Assembly (NCBI RefSeq): GCF_030445035.2
Contig: NC_092216.1
Location: forward strand, 13,641,405 to 13,705,404
Reading direction: 5' to 3'
Source: Dasypus novemcinctus
Lineage: Eukaryota; Chordata; Mammalia; Cingulata; Dasypodidae
DNA: 64,000 nt
The notes under the pieces are model-generated. The model did no database searches. It was not told the origin of the DNA and worked only from the letters and a program-made list of their open reading frames with translations. The position numbers and the translations under genes were made by a program. Position 1 is the first letter of the stretch. Each line of letters begins with the position of its first letter. Positions 57,691-64,000 of the stretch are shown piece after piece.

Positions 57691-59529
57691 GCAAGAAAAG
57701 TTTAGGAACACAAGGAATGGGTGTGCTGCATTGGGGAGTCCATAAGATATGGGGAGGACAATATACTCTAGTGAGCATAAGCCTGTCCATAGGGGAGATA
57801 AGAAGAGGTGAGCCTTGCTTCTGCTAAGAAAGAAAATTCCATCCTGATAGTTTAAGTAGCAGCAAATGTGAGAATGGGTGAGGGATTCACCCTTTGAAGT
57901 TACTGCCTGCTAAATCAGGCGTGAGGAAAATGTTCATATCATTTTGTAGGATGCCCTAGACGTACACTCACAGTCACAGGCAACAACAAGACAAGCATAT
58001 GGAATGCAAAATACAGAGAGTATTTAAGAGAATCATTCTTTGATCTTCATTAATTACGCAGAAAATGAATCAAGTTTACTAAAACTTTTAACGTGTGTGA
58101 TATCCCTCTGCATATGTCCTAGAAGAGATATTAACATATTCATCAGGTATATAGGTTCAGCACTTAATACTTAACAGTGCAGTAATCAATGTGCAAGTTC
58201 CTCTTTTTAGCTGCAGTTAACAGATGAAAGCTCCAGGTTTGCAAAACCATACATGTTGTCTTGGCATGGGAGCTGGCCATAATGCCAGTTGTGTTTGCTT
58301 AGATTCTGCTCACATTACTCTGGTAATTATTGCTCCACTTGGTATGTACTTCACAAAGTCAGTATGCTGCTGCACCATTGGTCCTAGAGAGAGGCACCAG
58401 TGTGTCACCAGCTGGTGCTTAGCACCTTTGGGCAATGTGAAACAAAACCATTTTGCAGGCAATATCTGTTGTAGATCTAGCACTCTCAAGCCATCACCAG
58501 CACCAGAGTTGCACAAGTGTAAAGCAGTATTTCCATCTATTTGAGGAGCTTGAGCAGGAGATTTGGTAGTTTCTGCCCCCCCCCCCCGCCCCCTTCACCT
58601 TTTAAGGGTTGTGGCGACTGATCTAGCCAATAACTCAAATGGACAGTCACCAGGCAACGAACTGGGTTCCTGGTGTGACTGCACAATAGTTTGGCAATAC
58701 TCAAGTCTATCCCATTTAATTTTGACACTTTCCAAATCCTTCTAATGCAAGTTATAATATATCAAGTTAAAACTATTTTTATTACTTCTCTTTTTACTTT
58801 TACTAATTTAGCATAATTATGTTAATTAACAGGCATTTTACTTCAGCAGTACAGGAAAAAATTTTCTCAATCATTTTATGAATACCTAAGATTTCCAACA
58901 AAATTAAGATTATCCCCCACCACCACTTAATATGCAGGTTGAGCTGACCTCTGAGTGGTTGTTTCTTTTATGAATTTGCTTGTTATCAATATCAATTTAG
59001 GTTTCTATTTAATAATGGTTTCCTGGAATTAGCAATTTAAATACTTCAGTTTAGAAAATGCTTTTCCAAACATCCAATAACCATCTGTAAGTACATAGAA
59101 TAGTTACTTCATTTTTAAGTAAGTTTATTAAATTATAGTTAACAATCAATGAAATATATTTTGTATTATATTCCTCATTCTGTTCTGTGAAGAGTGCACA
59201 TTTTACTTTAGGACATATCTACATTTTCTTCTTTAACTTAATTTCATTAAACACAAATTTATAACTTTCATCATTGGAAAGGGCTAATAAATATAATTCT
59301 AATTTATTTTCATAGGAGATTATACCCAAGTCATATAAAAGGGAAACAATTATAGTTTATGGAAGAAATCTACTTTTTTCACAATAGTCTAAAACCTCTT
59401 TTTTAAATATAATTTAAAATTGTGAATAACCTTTTTAGGTTCTGGAATATGTTATAATTGTTTAATTTGTTTTCATCATAATATAGAGAAACACTCCCAA
59501 AGCTTTCAGGGACTTTGTCTTTACTGACT
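57691..59529. other. Low-repeat region with an unassigned open segment
   Basis: No L1 or SINE recognised. Positions 58,224-58,750 are unusually open on both strands: minus frames 58,537-58,728 ('NGIDLSIAKLLCSHTRNPVR') and 58,310-58,516 ('SGAGDGLRVLDLQQILPAKW'), and plus frame 58,224-58,544. A C-rich run separates the two minus frames. This could be a decayed retrocopy on the minus strand. I do not recognise the protein. Positions 58,760-59,530 are AT-rich with nothing seen. Confidence 0.35.
58576..58593 (+). repeat. C12-G-C5 homopolymer
   Basis: A run of 12 C, one G and 5 more C in otherwise AT-rich sequence. Prone to slippage and sequencing error. Confidence 0.9.
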
Positions 59530-59928
59530 TGTTGGAGATTTGGACCCGAATGGTATGGAGAATGAAAGAAAGAGAAAAGGGGGAAGGAAACAAAAAGCAA
59601 GAAAGAGCGAGCTGGGATCAGGGGATCTGCGAGTAATGACTCCTCAGACAACTTTATTTTCTACGTGTGGCATTATATATACTCAGACTATCGAGATAAC
59701 AAGCAGTGTAACTACACATTAACAATACTCCTAAGTTAAAGAACTTAGAGTACAAATATTTAGTATTCCTTTTAAACTACAAAGTGTGTTTGTTCATATT
59801 TCTTCCTGCCCGGGACAGCTTAATCCTGTTGACCCAAAAGTCTTAATTGCTGCGTTCCTATGTTAAAAGCGTAGCCATGGAAACAGCACATCTCTCTTTG
59901 CTAGACCACTATGCCTCAGTTTCCAACA
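59530..59928 (-). mobile_element. Solo LTR, class II-like, 399 bp
   Basis: On the minus strand it begins TGTTGGAAACTGAGGC and ends ATCTCCAACA, so the termini form the inverted repeat TGTTGGA/TCCAACA. It has a TATA box in 'gagtatatataatgcc' (about 59,670-59,685), AATAAA 12 bases later and a pyrimidine-rich 3' part. The flanks 'ctgact' (59,524-59,529) and 'cttact' (59,929-59,934) are a 6-bp duplication with one mismatch. A 6-bp duplication and this layout fit a betaretrovirus-like (class II) ERV. No internal sequence adjoins it, so it is a solo LTR. Confidence 0.85.
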
Positions 59929-60149
59929 CTTACTGAAATTTGGCAGTTGGTTTAATAATTTTTTTTCATTCCTAGGCTGTTAAAAATTTTTAATTGTGAA
60001 TTATAGGATAAACTATGCAAACCAAGTTTATTCTGTAGTACTTCCTCGCTCCTTGATATTCTAATTTCCCAATCTGCTAGATAGAGTTTTAAGCTAAACT
60101 TACATTTCCCAATGTTATCACATCTCGCCCTGCCCCATAGCTCTCTCAA

Positions 60150-60240
60150 AGAGAAGGCAGGGAGAGTGGATAGGATTCAAGCAGCTGAGTGCCCACCTCC
60201 CACATGGGAGGTCCTGGGTTTGATTCCCAGTGCCTCCTAA
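60150..60240 (+). mobile_element. Short tRNA-derived SINE
   Basis: Reads 'ggattcaagcagctgagtgc', 'cccacatgggaggtcctggg', 'tttgattcccagtgcctcc', with a B-box-like 'gggtttgattccc' and an A-box-like sequence 30-40 bases before it. It resembles the tRNA head of the DAS-SINE without the long body. A CAA repeat follows as its tail. Confidence 0.75.
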
Positions 60241-60269
60241 AGAAAAATCTGACAGTTGAACAGACAATG

Positions 60270-60270
<1 letters not shown>

Positions 60271-60304
<34 letters not shown>

Positions 60305-60305
60305 A
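60271..60305 (+). repeat. (CAA)n microsatellite
   Basis: About eleven CAA/ACA units in the 3' tail of the short SINE. The poly-Leu, poly-Val or poly-Cys frames on the minus strand here come from this repeat. Confidence 0.92.
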
Positions 60306-60789
60306 AACAGTGAGCAAAAAGAAAATAAATAAACAAGGAAAAAACATGGGCAAAAACACATTGAGCAAGCAGATGATGGAGTCATTTTGGTGGGGAGTGG
60401 GAGAGAAGGAAATGTAGATCAAGAAACTTAGGAAAAAGTTATTTCTCTCAATCAATAGTTTCTTTTTTTAGTTTTATGTGACCTTTCCATCCTGCCTGGC
60501 TTCTCTGATTTGGGCTCCAAGAATATTCATTTACATATATAAATGCTTATTTAATTTTTAACTATTTGAATAGAGCTTTTTGAAGAATTTAGATTTGTTA
60601 TTTTGATATTGCCCTATGTATAAACTATACATATGAACTGAATAAATAAAAATAGAGAATTAGATGTACAAATGAAACACACAACTCACTAATTTTACTT
60701 ATAATATTCTTTCTCTTAAACATTGTTTACCTATAAAATAGCATTATATTCAAAAGATCACTTTGAAGACTATTTTTTATTATTTTATT

Positions 60790-60922
60790 CTGCACTGCGA
60801 CCATACAGATTTGCAAAAAAAACTTTCTTTGCAGTCATTGGTTTATAACCAAATTGTTCCCAATGCTTTAAAATACAATCTACAATATTTTCCTTTACTT
60901 CAGGTGTCTGCTTATTTCCCAT
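60790..60922 (-). pseudogene. Possible retroviral gag N-terminus remnant
   Basis: A minus-strand ATG at 60,922-60,920 opens about 44 codons beginning MGNKQTPEVKENIVDCILKH. A Met-Gly start (a myristoylation site) followed by an 'ILKHWEQFG'-like stretch is typical of retroviral Gag matrix. It then runs into AT-rich sequence and stops. It lies downstream, in the minus direction, of the pol remnant at 61,100-61,683, which is the wrong order for one provirus. It may belong to a second ERV or to a rearranged copy. Confidence 0.5.
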
Positions 60923-61079
60923 TTTGACCTTGAGAGACCTTGGATGAGCAATATCAATTCCAGTTTATACTCACTGATGTCATTGAACTCACAGAGAAAA
61001 CTGGTTTCTCAATGATCTGCTGTTTTCAGGATCCTTGATGCTTGTAGCTGCTGAGACACAAATTGGGGCTGCTCTGGGA

Positions 61080-61683
61080 GCGGCATCTCCAATAGCTACT
61101 TCTTATAAGGGGTAAACTCCTGTGGGCTTTTTTGCTGGAAGGATTGGAGTGTTACAAGGGTACTGGCAGGGAACCAGAAGGCCATCCTCCAGGAATTTTT
61201 AATCATGGGCCATCGGCCATTAACGCTTCCTCCTTGAAGGGATACTGCTTCCCATGTGCATAGGGTTGATGGGTATTACGAGTAGTTGAAACTGGGGGAG
61301 GCTGAAATGTTTGACCTGGAATTCCTGGGTCCCATACTGAGGGATTTATTTGATTGGCCAATTCTTGGGATTACGCTTGGGTGGGTCCCCAGTTCTGATG
61401 CCAGCACTAGAGTCAGACAAATGGTTTCAATCCAGGCTCACAAACTTGTTTCTGAGACACATGACACCTGGGGGACAGGCTGGGTCTGTTAGTCAGATGG
61501 TTACTCCCAGGGAATGAAGGTTTGTTCCCAGTAATGGAACCATGCATTCTGGAATAATTAGGAATTGATGGCTTATGAGGAGCTTTCCTAATCTACAGGG
61601 GAGAAGTTTAGGAACGGCCTAGATCTTGATTATTCCCCATCCACTTCCCTTATAAGGCATGACCGAGACAAGAGAGGTCTGGG
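61080..61683 (-). pseudogene. Class I ERV protease end and reverse-transcriptase start remnant
   Basis: Minus-strand translation shows a protease C-terminal-like 'VPLLGTNLHSLG' near 61,500-61,545 and, at about 61,119-61,172, 'PCQYPCNTPILPAKKPTGVY', the N-terminal reverse-transcriptase signature of gammaretrovirus-like Pol. Several stops and frame changes occur between them and RT does not continue far. It joins the protease part beyond the L1 inserted at 61,684-62,107. The provirus is inactive. Confidence 0.75.
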
Positions 61684-62107
61684 CATAGGTGTGCAATGGA
61701 CACAACCAATCCAATGTCCACAGAGAAAATGTGGAATGGGTGTGGGAACGGTAGCCATGGGGGCTGCTGGGTGTGGGGAACGGGAGGAAGAGATGAGATG
61801 TGGAGGCGTTTTCGGGACGTGGAGTTGTCCTGGATAGTGCTTCACGGACAATTACGGGACACTGTAGATCCCCCCAGGGCCCACTGGATGGAACGTGAGA
61901 GAGTCTGGGCTATGATGTGGACCATTGACTATGGGGTGCAGTGATGCTCAGAGATGAACTTACCAGGTGCAATGGATGTATCACGATGATGGGAGAGAGT
62001 GTTGCTGTGGGGGGAGTGGGGGGCGGGGGCGGTGGGGTTGAATGGGACCTCATATATATTTTTTAATGTAATTAAAAAAAAATAATAAATAAATATTTAA
62101 AAAAAAA
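61684..62107 (+). mobile_element. Young 5'-truncated L1 with target duplication, inside ERV
   Basis: A 424-bp L1 3' end with the same blocks as 30,771-30,959 ('gatgatgggagagagtgttg', a G-rich stretch, 'gaatgggacctcatatat') and an A-rich tail. It is flanked by an exact 11-bp repeat 'agaggtctggg' at 61,673-61,683 and 62,108-62,118. It splits the ERV protease region. Confidence 0.92.
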
Positions 62108-63050
62108 AGAGGTCTGGGGTGGCAGTTCAGGACCAAGTAATTGGCTTGCATGTCAATTAAGAATTCAATCTTATCTGCCATATCAAGGTCACCCAAGTCT
62201 CTTGCTGGTTGATGGGTCATGGTGTGAGGGAGGGTTGTGCTCCAGGAAGCAACAGCTGACCTCAAGCCCCTAGATTCTTCCTCAATTATAGAGTAAAGGG
62301 CTTGTAGGAGAGCCCAGCTCCATCCTGGGGAGTGGTGCATTCCCCATCCCAGTGCCCCTCCATTGCATACTTGGGGCCAGGGTCTGGCAGATCTCAGTGG
62401 GGAAGCAGCCTGGATAAGCCTTGTTTCCCATGTCTCATTTCCCATACCTCTCCACACTTGAAGTAGGTTCATGCTGACCTGGACCCTGGGTTCAGGTTGC
62501 CCCAACATGACAGGGCTACTTTAAGAGAAGCAGAAAGGTAAGCCTGTTTGCAGACCATTGCCTGCCCCTTCTTACCTTTTCTTCCTCAGTGGCACAGTCT
62601 TGGTTGTTGAAAACTGTGAAAGCTGATTCTAAAAGGAAGTTCATGGAAGTGTGGGGACCTATGGAAAACTTTTGCAGCTTCCTATGGATATCTGGGGAGA
62701 TTGGCTAATGCAGTGAGTTCCTAGGAGGTTCTATCCTTCCTTAAGGTCAGGATCTAATAGCGCTCTTACACAGGAGATGTAACTGGAGTATGAGGTTTTA
62801 ATTCAGGGTCCATTCAGAGGCCACTCTTGACTGTCCTCTAATTTGTATTGCAGTCACATATTGCAGACAAAGGTTACCTTCTTCCTTTTTAGAGGACCAG
62901 TAGGCAGTTTGTCCCAGTTCCTGAGGAGAGACCCCAGTGGGGAGTCTGTGGGGATGCTGAGAAGCCACACATTATCCCAGTGGATGACACTTTCATCAGT
63001 CTTATTGACACTGGCCTCCTGCTCTTAGACTTGACCTAAAGGATTGCTCA
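62108..63050 (-). pseudogene. Class I ERV gag and protease remnant
   Basis: On the minus strand, 62,855-62,960 reads 'SPLGSLLRNWDKLPTGPLKR' followed by 'KKVTFVCNM' and a stop. This is a Gag matrix-like motif of the ERV-F/H/W type (short hydrophobic start, NW, Lys-rich, CN). The continuation is 'LEDSQEWPLNGPLN', then a stop. At 62,125-62,190 'DKIEFLIDMQANYLVLN' matches the retroviral protease active-site region, but the catalytic D-T-G is D-M-Q here. Only about 0.7 kb separates the gag start from protease, so most of gag is deleted. The remnant is certain as a family; subfamily and age are not. Confidence 0.78.
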
Positions 63051-64000
63051 CATTCTGGTACCCTGGGGACTGGGATCCCTTGTCCCTGGTCATCCCCAGT
63101 GCCCTTGATGTCTTGGGAGATGGCTGGGTCTGTTTCCTAGCCTGAAACTACTGAGCTAGACCTCCTCCCAAGGAAATGGGCTACCTAGGGACTCTTTTTT
63201 TCAACCTACTTTTGCAGATATCTTAGGAGGTGGCCATGAAAGAGACTTTGAGATTAACCATAAGACTAGGGAGGGACTGGAGGTCAGGAACGCATTTGAT
63301 AGCTGCTTCCAGGGACCAAAGTTTGCAGTTAACAGATTATTTTGCAGCTTGCAGGCAAATAGCCTTAGGGGCACGAGAAGAAGTAGATTAACAGGGATCT
63401 CAGTGTTCTCAAGGAACTGAGGAGGGACAATCCAGTGGGCATATCCAAGGGTAGGCATCTTGAGAGCCCTGCTAACAATCACATTTTCCTTTTTTGAAGC
63501 ATTCACAGACACAAGAAGGGCAGCAGTAGTCAGCAGACTGAAGGTGCCTGAAGTGAATGGGGTCAAATATTGGCTTGAGGAGATGCCAAAACACATGGTA
63601 CTCATATTCTGAGCTAAAGCATAGGAAAAGGATAGGGAAATCACAGAGAAGGCGGGGTAGGGGTGAGAGAAGGGCAGGAAGAAGAAATATGAGATGATAG
63701 GGGTAATGGGGCCTCTCTTTGGGCTTCTACACAACACGGGCCACATGGCTGGTCAGCAGAGGCAGTTTTACATGTCACCCAGGTTCTCCTTGAATCTGCA
63801 TGATATGGGAGCTAGTCCCTGCCACCTCCAAAGAGTGAACAGGAAAAACCTGGTCAGGCTGAGATGTTGCCATGAGTAGATCAGTCCCAAGAGGCAAGTG
63901 GTGGAACCAACAGGCTTAGAGGAGGGTTGGCACCAAAGAAATGACAGACTCCACCAGAAGTTGTGTTAGAGAATGTTACTGAGCAGGTGAGGAAACATGA
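63051..64000 (-). other. Probable 5' leader and flank of the ERV remnant
   Basis: Lies upstream (minus direction) of the gag-like start, where a leader, primer-binding site and 5' LTR would be. I cannot identify a primer-binding site or LTR terminus. A 181-codon minus frame (63,201-63,746) is the longest here but shows no domain I recognise. The window ends before a 5' LTR could be confirmed. Confidence 0.4.

Noticed and set aside
60118..60455. Cys-, Val- or Leu-rich membrane protein frames on the minus strand
   Set aside because: They are translations of the (CAA)n tail of a SINE.
60790..64000. Intact or recently active provirus
   Set aside because: Stops and frameshifts throughout, large gag deletion, altered protease triad, L1 interruption and no identifiable flanking LTR pair.
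1..64000. CRISPR array, operon or bacterial mobile element
   Set aside because: No regular spaced repeats or bacterial gene organisation; all tandem repeats are microsatellites or retroelement tails, and the sequence is clearly mammalian.

Overview
This is a stretch of mammalian nuclear DNA, AT-rich and built mostly from nested LINE-1 (L1) copies. The tRNA-derived SINEs at 28,183-28,612 (+) and 46,497-46,871 (-) look like the DAS-SINE family of armadillos, and the recurrent L1 3' ends look like a xenarthran L1 lineage, so an armadillo (Dasypus) or close relative is the best guess. There are no bacterial genes, operons or CRISPR arrays. Most open frames of 60-190 codons are antisense or decayed L1 sequence.

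The only host gene with intact coding structure is the 3' end of a BCOR-family gene on the + strand. Four coding exons (27,970-28,115; 31,914-31,991; 32,197-32,350; 33,619-33,910) splice in frame through consensus AG/GT sites. They give 223 residues: the end of the ankyrin repeats, the acidic linker, and the PUFD domain that in BCOR binds PCGF1 in the PRC1.1 Polycomb complex. A 3'UTR with AATAAA at 34,602-34,607 follows. By my recollection of human BCOR the protein is only about 80-85% identical, which is low for a region normally very conserved. With the extreme L1 load, this suggests a diverged genomic copy, most simply the Y-linked gametolog (BCORP1 in human), rather than X-linked BCOR. No upstream exon was found in the 27.9 kb before the first exon, so that intron is very long or the copy is 5'-truncated.

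Layout. 1-9,640: L1 3' ends and one long antisense L1 with ORF1, a purine-rich tract and a 5' region. 9,780-18,080: one antisense L1 split by two younger insertion clusters, one holding an LTR with a perfect 5-bp duplication. 18,660-23,150: a sense L1 split by a VDAC1 processed pseudogene (-) and by two tandem tRNA SINEs. 23,170-27,060: antisense L1. 27,970-34,620: BCOR-like exons, with a SINE, an LTR, a short young L1 and old L1M fragments in the introns. 34,800-52,400: antisense L1s including a near-complete copy at 42,590-47,870, then a sense L1. 52,400-60,150: the least repetitive part, with a MIR, several LTRs and some unassigned open segments. 60,790-64,000: broken class I endogenous retrovirus (gag, protease and RT remnants, - strand) split by a young L1.

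Repeat boundaries without a stated target-site duplication are approximate. Family names come from recognition, not from a database search.
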